Shown in pieces: positions 8,817 to 16,961 of a DNA stretch of 64,000 nucleotides. The notes beneath the pieces were generated by a model, which did not search any database, was not told the origin of the DNA, and saw only the letters and a list, made by a program, of their open reading frames with translations. Within the stretch, counting starts at the first letter, position 1. Each line of letters starts with the position of its first letter. Position numbers and translations under genes: made by a program. Where the stretch lies: assembly GCA_005883575.1 (NCBI GenBank), contig VBFH01000030.1:1-64000 (forward strand), in the 5' to 3' direction. Source of the stretch: Chloroflexota bacterium. GTDB taxonomy: Bacteria; Chloroflexota; Dormibacteria; Dormibacterales; Dormibacteraceae.

Positions 8817-9382
8817 CGAGCCGAGAAGGACTGCATGTACTCGATTTCGAGACTACCATAGGCCACTTCGCGCGCCGTTTCGAGCAGTCTTGCGGCAGCC
8901 TCGGCGTGGTTCCGGAGCTCATCCTCGGGCCGGAAGGCGTGCTGCGTCGCCGTCAGCGCCGCCTCGGTCCTGGGGGCAACCCAACCCACGAGCCGGTGCG
9001 AGGTCGGGAGGTCTGTAGGTTCACCCAGCCGCGGCCGGCCGCCCGGCATCTGGAAGTAGACGCGGCCGCGGCCCGCCTCCGAAACCGCGATCACCGCCTC
9101 GTCGCTGCGGGCGGCCTGGAGATCAAGGGTGGGCAGGGGAACGATCGGTATCCGGAGCCCGATCGCAAGCCCCAGGGAAAACGAGACTCCGACGCGCAGC
9201 CCGGTGAACGAGCCGGGTCCCGTCGCGACCGCGACCTTGGTCAGGTGCTTGTCGGCCAGCTCATCTCGGTAGAGGCGCGCCAGGTCTGGCCTTTGCGAGC
9301 TCTCCTCCAGGATCCGGCCCCGACCCGATTCCACGATTCCAACCGCGGAACGGAACGAGGACGTGTCAATGACCAAGATCAT
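8813..9382 (-). CDS. tsaB: tRNA threonylcarbamoyladenosine biosynthesis protein TsaB
   Basis: The 189-residue TsaD paralogue forms the TsaB-TsaD heterodimer in t6A synthesis. It shows the N-terminal ILVIDTSSFRSAVGIVE and the ATGPGSFTGLRVGVSFSLGL segment typical of TsaB. It overlaps tsaE by 17 bases and its TGA overlaps the rimI start, indicating translational coupling. Confidence 0.93.
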   Translation of the reverse strand: MILVIDTSSFRSAVGIVESGRGRILEESSQRPDLARLYRDELADKHLTKVAVATGPGSFTGLRVGVSFSLGLAIGLRIPIVPLPTLDLQAARSDEAVIAVSEAGRGRVYFQMPGGRPRLGEPTDLPTSHRLVGWVAPRTEAALTATQHAFRPEDELRNHAEAAARLLETAREVAYGSLEIEYMQSFSAR

Positions 9383-9779
9383 GCTTCGTCCTGATCAGGC
9401 GGCGGTCGCCCCCCAGGTGCTCGATCTGGATGAGTGCCGCACCGTCGACGTCGAGCCGGTCTCCCCACTCCACCACCACGGCGCCGTCCTGTGCCAGCTC
9501 GTCCAGTCCGAGGTCGCGCAGCTCGGTGCTGCTCTCGACGCGGTACAGGTCGACGTGGGCCAGCTGCACGCGGCCGGGATAGATGCGCACCAGCTGGAAC
9601 GTCGGGCTTGCGACCTGGGCGTTTGACCCCGTCCCCTGGGCGACGCCGCGGACGAAGGTGGTCTTCCCCGCTCCGAGCTCGCCGGTGAGGAGGACGATGT
9701 CGCCCGGCTTCAGTCTCGCGCCCAGCAGCATCCCCACCCGCTCGGTTTCGGCGGGCGAGCTGGTGACCTCCTCAGGCAA
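9366..9779 (-). CDS. tsaE: tRNA threonylcarbamoyladenosine biosynthesis ATPase TsaE
   Basis: The 137-residue P-loop protein has the Walker A of the TsaE family (LLTGELGAGKTTFVRGVAQG) followed by VASPTFQLVRIYPG. TsaE binds the TsaB-TsaD complex and its ATPase activity drives turnover. Start is a TTG overlapping the end of thiL by 8 bases. With tsaB and tsaD it completes the t6A set except TsaC. Confidence 0.95.
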   Translation of the reverse strand: MPEEVTSSPAETERVGMLLGARLKPGDIVLLTGELGAGKTTFVRGVAQGTGSNAQVASPTFQLVRIYPGRVQLAHVDLYRVESSTELRDLGLDELAQDGAVVVEWGDRLDVDGAALIQIEHLGGDRRLIRTKHDLGH

Positions 9780-10623
9780 AGTGGTCGTAGCCGGTGCTCT
9801 TGAGGTCAGCGCCGGCGACCTTCACGGTTTTGCCCGCGGTCATCGTGCCGATCACGTGCAGGCCGGCTTTGGCGATCGCACTCTCCGGGCCCGCGCAGAC
9901 CAACTCCGCCTCCTCGCCACTTGTGAGCGCCTCCTCGAGCGTCGCGCCGGCGGCGCATGGAACCTTGTCGGCGTGCAGCTCGCAGCCGACGCCCGACATG
10001 GCCGCGAACTTCTCCATCTCCCGCACCAGGCCGTCCGAGATGTCGCCGCAGCACAGGCCCAGGTGGTTGAGCCGGCGGCCTTCATCGATCAGGGGAACAA
10101 GCCTGTGCGCCAGATGCTCGCGCAGAGCAGCCGCCGCGCCGCCGAGCGGGCCGGTGACACCTACCGACCATCCGGCCTGCGCGTCTGAGCGCGCGAGCGG
10201 ACGTGAATCGGTCCGGCCTACGACTGTCAGCGACAGCACCGCCGGGCCGGCGATCGAGCTCATGTCGCCGCCCGCGATCCGCAGGTTGAAGCGTTCGGCG
10301 ACCGCGTCCATTCCCGCGTAGAGACCGCTGACATCCTCCACTTTCCAGTGTTTCGGTATGGCGATTGACGCCAGCGCCCAGTCAGGCTGGGCGCCCTTCG
10401 CGGCCAGGTCACCGAGCGCCAGCGCGAGCGCCCGCCATCCGGCGTCCTCGGCGCTCGTCCATTCGAGGTCGAAGTGCACACCCTCGACGAACATGTCCGC
10501 GCTGGCGACGAGATAACCGCTTCCCTCCGCGATGACCGCTGCGTCGTCCAGCCCGGCCCCAGCGCCGAGGTAGGGCCTGATGCGCTCGAGGAGCCCGAGT
10601 TCGCCTACCCCCTGCACGTTCAC
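9772..10623 (-). CDS. thiL: Thiamine-monophosphate kinase ThiL
   Basis: The 283-residue ATP-dependent kinase converts thiamine monophosphate to the diphosphate. It has the PurM/ThiL-type N-terminus (AGLDDAAVIAEG, then ASADMFVEGVHFDLEWTSAE), ALALGDLAAKGAQPDWAL, and the DISDGLVREMEKFA segment. The track extends to 10698, but the GTG at 10623 overlaps the thiE stop as GTGA and matches family N-termini. It is paired with thiE in an otherwise t6A/chaperonin operon. Confidence 0.93.
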   Translation of the reverse strand: MNVQGVGELGLLERIRPYLGAGAGLDDAAVIAEGSGYLVASADMFVEGVHFDLEWTSAEDAGWRALALALGDLAAKGAQPDWALASIAIPKHWKVEDVSGLYAGMDAVAERFNLRIAGGDMSSIAGPAVLSLTVVGRTDSRPLARSDAQAGWSVGVTGPLGGAAAALREHLAHRLVPLIDEGRRLNHLGLCCGDISDGLVREMEKFAAMSGVGCELHADKVPCAAGATLEEALTSGEEAELVCAGPESAIAKAGLHVIGTMTAGKTVKVAGADLKSTGYDHFA

Positions 10624-11219
10624 GCCGTCAGCATGCCACGCAGCCGGCGCACGGCCTGCTCGGGGTCGGCCGCCTCGCTCACGGCCCGGATGACGCAAGC
10701 CCGGCGGATGCCGAGCGCCGTCAGCTGCGACAGGTTGGTCTCATCGATGCCGCCGATCGCAAAGACCGGCATGCTGGCCGTTGCCGCGACCGCCGCGATT
10801 CCGGCGGGGCCGATGACCTGCTTCTGAGGTTTGAGCGGCGTGGCAAAAGCCGGCCCACAGCCGACGTAATCCGCTCCGGGCTGAACAGCTTCGGCGCTGG
10901 ACGCGGAGACGCCGATGATCAGGCGGTCCCCGGCGACCTTGCGTGCCGAGGCGACGGACAGGTCATCCGGCCCGAGGTGCACGCCGTCGGCGCCGCTGAG
11001 TAGCGCGATGTCGACGTGGTCGTTGACGATGAACAGCGTTTCCCCGGCAATCCCGCGGAGGTCCCGCGCCAGCGCGAGCAGTTCGCCGCGCGGCAGCGAC
11101 TTGTGCCGCAGCTGAATGGCGTCGGCGCCGCCGCGGACGGCGGCCTTCGCGAGCTCGAGGACGCGCTCCCGTGTGGCGTCGGGCGTGATGACGTAGAGCC
11201 GGGCTGTCCCGAGCTTCAG
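10620..11219 (-). CDS. thiE: Thiamine-phosphate synthase ThiE (probable CTG start)
   Basis: ThiE joins HMP-PP and thiazole phosphate to thiamine phosphate. The TIM barrel shows RLYVITPDA, GGADAIQLRHKSLPRGELL, VNDHVDIALLSGADGVHLGP and VFAIGGIDETN. No ATG, GTG or TTG exists where the family starts. The candidates are GTG 11276 or TTG 11270, which would overlap the anti-sigma gene by more than 50 bases, or CTG 11219, which overlaps its stop as CTGA and gives the natural start MKLGTARLYVITPD (199 residues). I prefer CTG because neighbouring genes use the same four-base overlap. Confidence 0.88.
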   Translation of the reverse strand: MKLGTARLYVITPDATRERVLELAKAAVRGGADAIQLRHKSLPRGELLALARDLRGIAGETLFIVNDHVDIALLSGADGVHLGPDDLSVASARKVAGDRLIIGVSASSAEAVQPGADYVGCGPAFATPLKPQKQVIGPAGIAAVAATASMPVFAIGGIDETNLSQLTALGIRRACVIRAVSEAADPEQAVRRLRGMLTA

Positions 11220-11434
11220 GAGAGGATCTGGCGCAGCTTGTCCCGGAATGCCTTGGGTGCCGTGTCGCAATCGCACGAGTGCTTGACCACGCGCTTCAGG
11301 TGCTCCTGGAACTCATAGTGCTCCATGCAGTCGGGGCAGCCCTCCAGATGGAGCTGAACCTCCAGCGCTTCGGTGTTGGTCAGCTCCCGGTCGACAAAAC
11401 GGTCGAGCTTGTCAGAGCACTCTTCACATCTCAT
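11216..11434 (-). CDS. Zinc-dependent anti-sigma factor (ZAS, RsrA-like)
   Basis: The 72-residue protein has a CEEC motif at residues 3-6 and LHLEGCPDCMEHYEF further on, giving the H-x3-C-x2-C signature of ZAS anti-sigma factors that bind zinc and release their sigma factor under thiol oxidation. An extra CDC lies near the C-terminus. It overlaps the sigma gene by 4 bases. Functional partnership is inferred from this coupling and the family precedent of SigR/RsrA. Confidence 0.85.
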   Translation of the reverse strand: MRCEECSDKLDRFVDRELTNTEALEVQLHLEGCPDCMEHYEFQEHLKRVVKHSCDCDTAPKAFRDKLRQILS

Positions 11435-12009
11435 TGCTGTGACACCTGAGTCATCCCGCCTGGCCGCACGATACCCGATTCGACGGCGTAGTCATAGAGG
11501 GATTTTTGAAGCTGCTGGCGGGCTCGGTGAAGGCGGGACATGACCGTTCCGATGGGCACGCCCAGGGCCTGCGCGGCGTCCTTGTAGGAGAAGCCTTCGA
11601 CATCGACCAGGACCACGACCTCGCGGTGCAGCGGGGGCAGCTTGTCCACCGCCGCGACGACCTCCGAGGCGGCGATCTTGTCGAGCACGTCGGACTCGGG
11701 CCGGGCGCCCTCGTCGCGGAGCTTGTCGTAGAGGACGAACTCGCCGACGTCGTCAAGGCTCACGTCGTCTTTGCGCGAGCCCTTGAAGCGATCCCAAAAG
11801 AGGTTGCGCATGATCGCGAAGAGCCAGGCCTTCATGTTCGTGCCCTGCTGGTAGCTGTGCTGGTAGCGCAGCGCGCGAAGGTAGGCCTCCTGTACGAGGT
11901 CCTGCGCCTGATCGGGGTCATGGGTGAGCCGGAGCGCGCCCCTGTACAAGGTGTCGAGATGTGTCAATGCCTCTTCCGCGAAGGCGGTTTGGGCGGCTGG
12001 TTCCGCCAT
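11431..12009 (-). CDS. ECF RNA polymerase sigma factor (SigR/RpoE-like)
   Basis: The 192-residue sigma factor has region 2 (DPDQAQDLVQEAYLRALRY, then GTNMKAWLFAIMRNLFWDRF) and region 4 (LPPLHREVVVLVDVEGFSYK, then LGVPIGTVMSRLHRARQQL). The 2/4 organisation and the adjacent ZAS protein place it with thiol-stress ECF factors. It is the first gene of a minus-strand run that continues through thi, tsa, DUF2007 and possibly groESL. Its upstream gap is shared with the divergent Gfo/Idh gene. A GGGAAT in that gap resembles the -35 of SigR-type promoters but no convincing -10 partner is seen. Confidence 0.92.
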   Translation of the reverse strand: MAEPAAQTAFAEEALTHLDTLYRGALRLTHDPDQAQDLVQEAYLRALRYQHSYQQGTNMKAWLFAIMRNLFWDRFKGSRKDDVSLDDVGEFVLYDKLRDEGARPESDVLDKIAASEVVAAVDKLPPLHREVVVLVDVEGFSYKDAAQALGVPIGTVMSRLHRARQQLQKSLYDYAVESGIVRPGGMTQVSQQ

Positions 12010-12077
12010 CAGTAATGCCAGTGTAGGAGCACCTGCCTTCTCCCCATTGCAAATGACCAGAGGCGGAAACTATTCCC

Positions 12078-13127
12078 GTGACACGACTGGCTGGGGATCG
12101 ATTGCGGGTGATCCAGGTCGGAATGGGTTTCTGGGGCCGCGACTGGGCGCGCATGGTGATTCCCGAGATTCCCGAGGTGGAGCTTGTCGGCGTCGTCGAC
12201 TCCGACGCTCGCGCCATCGGCCTGCTGCAGGAACAGCTCCCCATCTCACCGCGGCGATGCTTCAGCTCGCTCGAGGGTGCCCTCGACGCGACCCCGGCCG
12301 ATGCCGTCCTCGTGACCACGACGCTGCCGGGACACGCTCCGATCACCCGAGCTGCCCTGGACGCGGGTCTCCATGTCCTGGTCGAGAAGCCGTTCACGGA
12401 TACGCTCGAGTGCGCTCAGGAGCTGGTGGACCTGGCCGCCGCCAAAGGCTCGACGCTGATGGTCAGCCAGAACTACCGCTTCTTCCCCGCCGTCCGGACC
12501 GCGGCCGCATTGGTCAAAGAGGCCTCGCTTGGAGAGCTGTACGAGGTCTCGATCGACTTTCGCCGCAACGACCCGTCGCCGCCCAACCCGTCCCGCCGGC
12601 ATCACACCCACGACGTCCAGCCACTGCTGATCGACATGTCGATCCACCACTTCGATCTGCTACGTCTCATCCTCGGCAGCGAGCCGAAAAGCATCACATG
12701 CGAGGCGTGGAACCGGCCCTGGAGCGGTTTTCAGGGTCCTTGTGCGGCGGTCGCGTCGATACGATTTGACAGCGCAGTTGTGGTCAGCTATCGGGGGAGT
12801 TGGATCAGCGCCGGACCTGAGACGGCGTGGGCTGGCGAGTGGACCATGGAGTTCGAGAGGGGCCAGCTTTCCTTCACCAGTCGCGGGGAGGACAACGTCC
12901 CCCAGGACAAGGTGGTGCTGAGGCCACGCCGGGGCAGGGCCAGGACGGTCGCGCTGCCAAGCCTCGCCCACATCGACCGCGCCGGGTCCCTTGCCGAGTT
13001 CGCATCGTCGCTGCGCGAGCGCCGGGAGCCTGAAACCTCCGGACGCGACAACCTCGGCACTGTCGCGTTCATGACTGCCGCGGTGAAGGCCACGGAACGG
13101 CGCGAATGGGTTGAGGTGGAAAAGTAA
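12078..13127 (+). CDS. Gfo/Idh/MocA-family oxidoreductase
   Basis: The 349-residue NAD(P)-dependent sugar dehydrogenase-like protein has the N-terminal Rossmann motif RVIQVGMGFWGRDWARMV, the ALDAGLHVLVEKPFTDTLEC segment carrying the EKP signature, and the C-terminal sheet domain with DMSIHHFDLLRLILG (DxxxH). The substrate is unknown; sugars, inositols or their acids are typical. First gene of a plus-strand trio with a MalK-type ATPase and an aldo/keto reductase, divergent from the sigma operon. Start is GTG 12078. Confidence 0.9.
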   Translation: MTRLAGDRLRVIQVGMGFWGRDWARMVIPEIPEVELVGVVDSDARAIGLLQEQLPISPRRCFSSLEGALDATPADAVLVTTTLPGHAPITRAALDAGLHVLVEKPFTDTLECAQELVDLAAAKGSTLMVSQNYRFFPAVRTAAALVKEASLGELYEVSIDFRRNDPSPPNPSRRHHTHDVQPLLIDMSIHHFDLLRLILGSEPKSITCEAWNRPWSGFQGPCAAVASIRFDSAVVVSYRGSWISAGPETAWAGEWTMEFERGQLSFTSRGEDNVPQDKVVLRPRRGRARTVALPSLAHIDRAGSLAEFASSLRERREPETSGRDNLGTVAFMTAAVKATERREWVEVEK

Positions 13128-13133
13128 GCGTCC

Positions 13134-14192
13134 GTGGCCTCCGCGTCTATCGAGCACGTGACCAAACGCTTCCCCGGTGGTGAGATCGCGATCAATGACC
13201 TATCCCTCGAGATCAGGAACGGCGAATTCCTGGTCCTCGTCGGCCCCTCCGGCTGCGGGAAGTCAACGGCGCTGCGGATGCTGGCCGGAGTGGAAGACGT
13301 CAGCGAGGGCGTGATCAAGATCGACGGGCGGGTCGTCAACGACGTGCCAGAGAGGAAGCGCGATGTGGCGATGGTTTTCCAGACGTACGCTCTTTATCCG
13401 CACCTGTCCGCGTTCGAGAACATCGCCTTCGGAATGCGGCTCCATGGTATGGCTCAGGAGGACATCGAAGCGTGCGTCGGCCGCGCAGCGGAGATTCTCG
13501 AGCTTGGTCCTTTCCTGCATCGCAAGCCGCGCCAGCTTTCAGGCGGCCAGCAGCAGCGCGTTGCGGTCGCCCGCGCGATCGTCCGGGATCCGCAGGTCTT
13601 CCTTTTCGACGAACCCTTGTCGAGCATCGACGCCAAGCTACGTGAGCAGATGCGCGTCGAGCTGCGAAAGATCCATCGGACGCTGCGCTCGACATTCATC
13701 TATGTCACTCACGATCAGGTCGAGGCGATGGCCCTGGGCGACCGGATCGCCGTCATGGAGGCCGGGGTGCTTCAGCAGGTGGGGACACCGCGAGAGGTCT
13801 ATGACCATCCGGCCAACCTCTTTGTGGCCGGGTTCATCGGCTCTCCAGCCATGAACTTCATCCCCGTCAGCGTCAGCGGCAGAACGGCGAAGGCGCGGGC
13901 CCTGGAGCTCGAGCTTCCGTACGGGCCCCATCTCGACGAGGCAATCCTCGGCATTCGCCCGGAAGCGCTGAGCCAACGGGTCTCGGCCGGAGGGGCGATG
14001 ATTGATATGGAGGTCGACCTGGCCGAGAACGTCGGTCGGGACCAGTTTGTTCACGGCTTGGTAGGAGGCGATGCAATCGTGGCTCGTATCGATCCGAACG
14101 TGAAGGTGACGCAGGGCGAACGTGTTCGGCTCGCCGTCGACACAAGGCTCGTCCACCTATTCGACCCCAAGACGGGGCTCTCGGTCCTGTGA
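13134..14192 (+). CDS. Sugar ABC transporter ATP-binding protein (MalK/MsmX/UgpC type)
   Basis: The 352-residue ATPase has Walker [20 protein letters not shown]-loop [12 protein letters not shown], signature [16 protein letters not shown], Walker [12 protein letters not shown] and the H-loop in [14 protein letters not shown]. It also carries the C-terminal OB-fold regulatory domain of carbohydrate importers. The two permeases and the binding protein that need such an ATPase are on the opposite strand 1-4 kb away, so it probably completes that transporter. Starts with GTG 6 bases after the previous stop. Confidence 0.93.
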   Translation: MASASIEHVTKRFPGGEIAINDLSLEIRNGEFLVLVGPSGCGKSTALRMLAGVEDVSEGVIKIDGRVVNDVPERKRDVAMVFQTYALYPHLSAFENIAFGMRLHGMAQEDIEACVGRAAEILELGPFLHRKPRQLSGGQQQRVAVARAIVRDPQVFLFDEPLSSIDAKLREQMRVELRKIHRTLRSTFIYVTHDQVEAMALGDRIAVMEAGVLQQVGTPREVYDHPANLFVAGFIGSPAMNFIPVSVSGRTAKARALELELPYGPHLDEAILGIRPEALSQRVSAGGAMIDMEVDLAENVGRDQFVHGLVGGDAIVARIDPNVKVTQGERVRLAVDTRLVHLFDPKTGLSVL

Positions 14193-15046
14193 TCGCCCGC
14201 GCGCCGTTTGGGCGGACGGGTCATGAAAGCAGCCGCGCGATCTTTGGCGCGGCCGCGCTGTCCCAGGTCACGCAGTCCGTGGCCGATCGCACCCTGGAGG
14301 TGCTCCTGAACTACGGCGTAAATCACATCGACACGGCAGCCGGCTACGGTGATTCCGAGCTGCGTATCGCGCCGTGGCTCAAGCGTCAGCGCGGCGACTT
14401 CTTTCTGGCGACCAAGACCGGGGAACGCAAGGCCGACGCGGCTCGCGAACAACTACATCGCTCGCTCGACCGTCTGGGCGTCGACCACGTCGACCTGTGG
14501 CAGCTGCACAGCCTCGCCGATCCGATCGAGTGGGATACCGCGCTCAGCCCTGGGGGCGTCATCGAAGCGGCCGTCGAAGCGCGCGACCGGGGCTTGGTGA
14601 GGTTCATCGGAGTCACCGGGCACGGCATCCAGATCGCTGCCAATCACCGGCGCTCGCTAACGCGATTTGACTTCGATGCGGTCCTCCTGCCCTACAACTT
14701 CGTGACCATGCAGGAGCCCTACTACGCCAAGAACTTCGACGCGCTTGTCAGCACATGCGCCGAGCGCAAGGTCGCCGTGCAGACGATCAAGTCGATCGCG
14801 CTGCGGCCATGGATGGGACGGGACCACACCCGCACGACCTGGTACGAGCCGTTAGAGGATCAATCTCAGATCGACCTCGCAGTCTGGTGGGTGCTCGGGC
14901 ATCCGGCAGTCTTTCTCAACACGGTCGGCGATGTCGACCTTCTGCCTCGAGTGCTCGACGCCGCATCCCGTTTCGAGAGGCGTCCAAGCGATGAAGAGAT
15001 GTCGCGCCTGATCGAGCGCGCGCAGCTCGAGCCGATCTTTCCCTGA
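14189..15046 (+). CDS. Aldo/keto reductase
   Basis: The 285-residue (beta/alpha)8 NADPH-dependent oxidoreductase has the N-terminal [14 protein letters not shown], the catalytic Asp-Tyr context [20 protein letters not shown], the lysine strand [14 protein letters not shown] and [12 protein letters not shown]. The start GTG overlaps the ATPase stop as GTGA. It probably reduces or oxidises a sugar-derived carbonyl; the specific substrate is not visible. It converges with the permease gene at 15062; the short gap holds only a weak CCCTCGAGGG palindrome. Confidence 0.9.
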   Translation: MIARAPFGRTGHESSRAIFGAAALSQVTQSVADRTLEVLLNYGVNHIDTAAGYGDSELRIAPWLKRQRGDFFLATKTGERKADAAREQLHRSLDRLGVDHVDLWQLHSLADPIEWDTALSPGGVIEAAVEARDRGLVRFIGVTGHGIQIAANHRRSLTRFDFDAVLLPYNFVTMQEPYYAKNFDALVSTCAERKVAVQTIKSIALRPWMGRDHTRTTWYEPLEDQSQIDLAVWWVLGHPAVFLNTVGDVDLLPRVLDAASRFERRPSDEEMSRLIERAQLEPIFP

Positions 15047-15061
15047 AACCCTCGAGGGCAA

Positions 15062-15970
15062 TCAGCCCTTGATGCTACCCGCCGTGACGCCCTGGATGAA
15101 GAAACGCTGGAAGGCGATGAAGAGAGCCACGATCGGAAGGACGATCAGAGTCGACGCGGCCATCAGGAGGTTGTAGGCCACGTCGTGTGACTGCCGGTAG
15201 AACTGCAGACCGATCGACAGCGGATACTTCGACTCGTCCTGCAGGAACAGCAGAGGGGCGAGGAACTCGCCCCAGGCCTGAACCGCGGCAAATATGGTTA
15301 CTGCCGCGACCGCCGGCTTGGCCAGGGGAAGAATGATGTGCAGGAAGACCTGGAACTCGTTCGCGCCGTCGATCCGGGCGGCCTCTGAGATCTCGTTCGG
15401 CAGGCTCAGATAGAACTGCCGCATCAGGAAGATGAAAAACGGGCTGCCGAAGAACGCGGGCACGATCATCGGCAGGAACGTGTTGATCCAGCCGAGCTTC
15501 GCGAAGATATCGAAAAGAGCGACGATCAAAACCGGGAACGGAAGGAAGATCGTCGCCATGCATATGCCGAAAACGAAGTCACGTCCCGGCCACTTGACGC
15601 GCGAGAAGCCATACGCGATCAAAGGATTGGACATCGCCGCACCCAGGGTGACGCCCGAGGTCAGGAGGACCGAGTTGAGGAGGAACGTGCCGAAGGGTAT
15701 GTAGGTGACAGCTCTGTAAAAGTTGCCGAAGTCGAAGACCTGGGGAATCAGCGTCGGAGGAAAGTTCGTCAGCTCGGCGGTGGTTTTCACCGCCGAGTTC
15801 ACCATCCAGTAGAAGGGCAGCAGGAAGAATATGCACGCGATGATCAGGCCGATCCGCACCAGCACGCCCTTCGGTACCAAGCGGTCCATGAGCGGCGGGC
15901 GTGGCCTTGGGAAGTGCGCTACGGTCAGCGGCGGGGCTGGGGCTTCTCTTGCTTCCCGAGCTGTGGCCAT
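15062..15970 (-). CDS. Carbohydrate ABC transporter permease (MalG/CUT1 type)
   Basis: The 302-residue inner-membrane protein has six predicted helices, beginning VRIGLIIACIFFLLPFYWMV. The EAA loop that contacts the ATPase is ISEAARIDGANEFQVFLHII. The track start at 16057 overlaps the partner permease; the ATG at 15970 lies 2 bases after that gene's stop and gives a normal cytosolic N-terminus. It pairs with the permease at 15973 to form the channel. Confidence 0.92.
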   Translation of the reverse strand: MATAREAREAPAPPLTVAHFPRPRPPLMDRLVPKGVLVRIGLIIACIFFLLPFYWMVNSAVKTTAELTNFPPTLIPQVFDFGNFYRAVTYIPFGTFLLNSVLLTSGVTLGAAMSNPLIAYGFSRVKWPGRDFVFGICMATIFLPFPVLIVALFDIFAKLGWINTFLPMIVPAFFGSPFFIFLMRQFYLSLPNEISEAARIDGANEFQVFLHIILPLAKPAVAAVTIFAAVQAWGEFLAPLLFLQDESKYPLSIGLQFYRQSHDVAYNLLMAASTLIVLPIVALFIAFQRFFIQGVTAGSIKG

Positions 15971-15972
15971 TG

Positions 15973-16929
15973 CTAGGCTCCTTCGTAGTGGACCCAGTAC
16001 TGGGACCACCTCATGATCAGCAGCGCGAGGACGATGCTGATCAAGAACAGCACCCACGCCATGGCGGACGCGTACCCCATGTCGCTGTACTGGAAGGCGT
16101 TCTTGTACAGGTAGAAGACGTAGAAAAGCAGCGAGTTGTCGGGGCCCGCCGTGTACGCGGCGCCACCGCTGGTCCCCCCGACCAGGATGTACGCAGGGGT
16201 AAAGATCTGGAGCCCGAGGATGGTGCCGTACAGCAGGTCGTAGAGGATCACGGGAGTGATGAGCGGAACGGTGATGTGCCAGAAGCGACGCAGCGGACCC
16301 GCTCCCTCGAGCCTCGCTGACTCGTAGAGCTCAGTCGGGACCGCGCGCAGGGACGCCAGGAAGATCAGCGCGGGCCCCCCCGCGCCCAGCTGGGCCAGGA
16401 TCACCACCGAGACCTTCGTCCAGCTGGGGTCACCCAACCAGTTGATCGTCGGCACGTGGAACAGGCCGAGGAAGAAGTTCACCAGGCCGAAACCTGGGTT
16501 CAGAAGAACGATGAAGATGAACGTCAGCGCAAAGAGGGGCAGGATCGAAGGCAGGTAGAAGGCCGCCCGGTAGATCGCGACCTCACGCACGTTCTGGTTC
16601 ATCAGCATGGCCAGGACGATCGCCACCACCAGGCCGATCGGCACGGCGAGAAGGGTGTAGTACGCCGTGTTGTAGAGCGACTTGAAAAAGAGCGGGTCGG
16701 TGAACATGTGCTTGTAGTTCGCAAAACCGACCGGGACCGCGTCACCGAAGCCTGAGTACGACTGGAAGCTCAGGTAGAGCGAGTAGATGATCGGGTACAG
16801 CGTGAAGGCAAAAAAGCCGATGACCCAGGGAAGTACGAACGGGGCCGCGGTCCGCAGCTGGCGCCACTCGCTGGCGGTCAGGTGGACACGGGGAGCGGCG
16901 ATCAACGCCGCCCCCCGCTGACTCTGCAC
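15973..16929 (-). CDS. Carbohydrate ABC transporter permease (MalF/CUT1 type)
   Basis: The 318-residue membrane protein has the first helix in AAPFVLPWVIGFFAFTLYPI and the cytoplasmic EAA motif LYESARLEGAGPLRRFWHIT. Start is a GTG, 32 bases after the binding-protein stop. Gene order binding protein, MalF-like, MalG-like is the standard CUT1 layout. Confidence 0.92.
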   Translation of the reverse strand: MQSQRGAALIAAPRVHLTASEWRQLRTAAPFVLPWVIGFFAFTLYPIIYSLYLSFQSYSGFGDAVPVGFANYKHMFTDPLFFKSLYNTAYYTLLAVPIGLVVAIVLAMLMNQNVREVAIYRAAFYLPSILPLFALTFIFIVLLNPGFGLVNFFLGLFHVPTINWLGDPSWTKVSVVILAQLGAGGPALIFLASLRAVPTELYESARLEGAGPLRRFWHITVPLITPVILYDLLYGTILGLQIFTPAYILVGGTSGGAAYTAGPDNSLLFYVFYLYKNAFQYSDMGYASAMAWVLFLISIVLALLIMRWSQYWVHYEGA

Positions 16930-16961
16930 GTCACTGCGGAGTCAACTCGCAAAGTAAACCG

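Noticed and set aside
12010-12077. Autoregulated SigR-type promoter upstream of the ECF sigma gene
   Set aside because: GGGAAT is present but no GTT lies at the required 18-19 base spacing; too weak to list as a site.
15047-15061. CCCTCGAGGG as a terminator between convergent genes
   Set aside because: The stem is only five base pairs and no T-tract follows in either direction.
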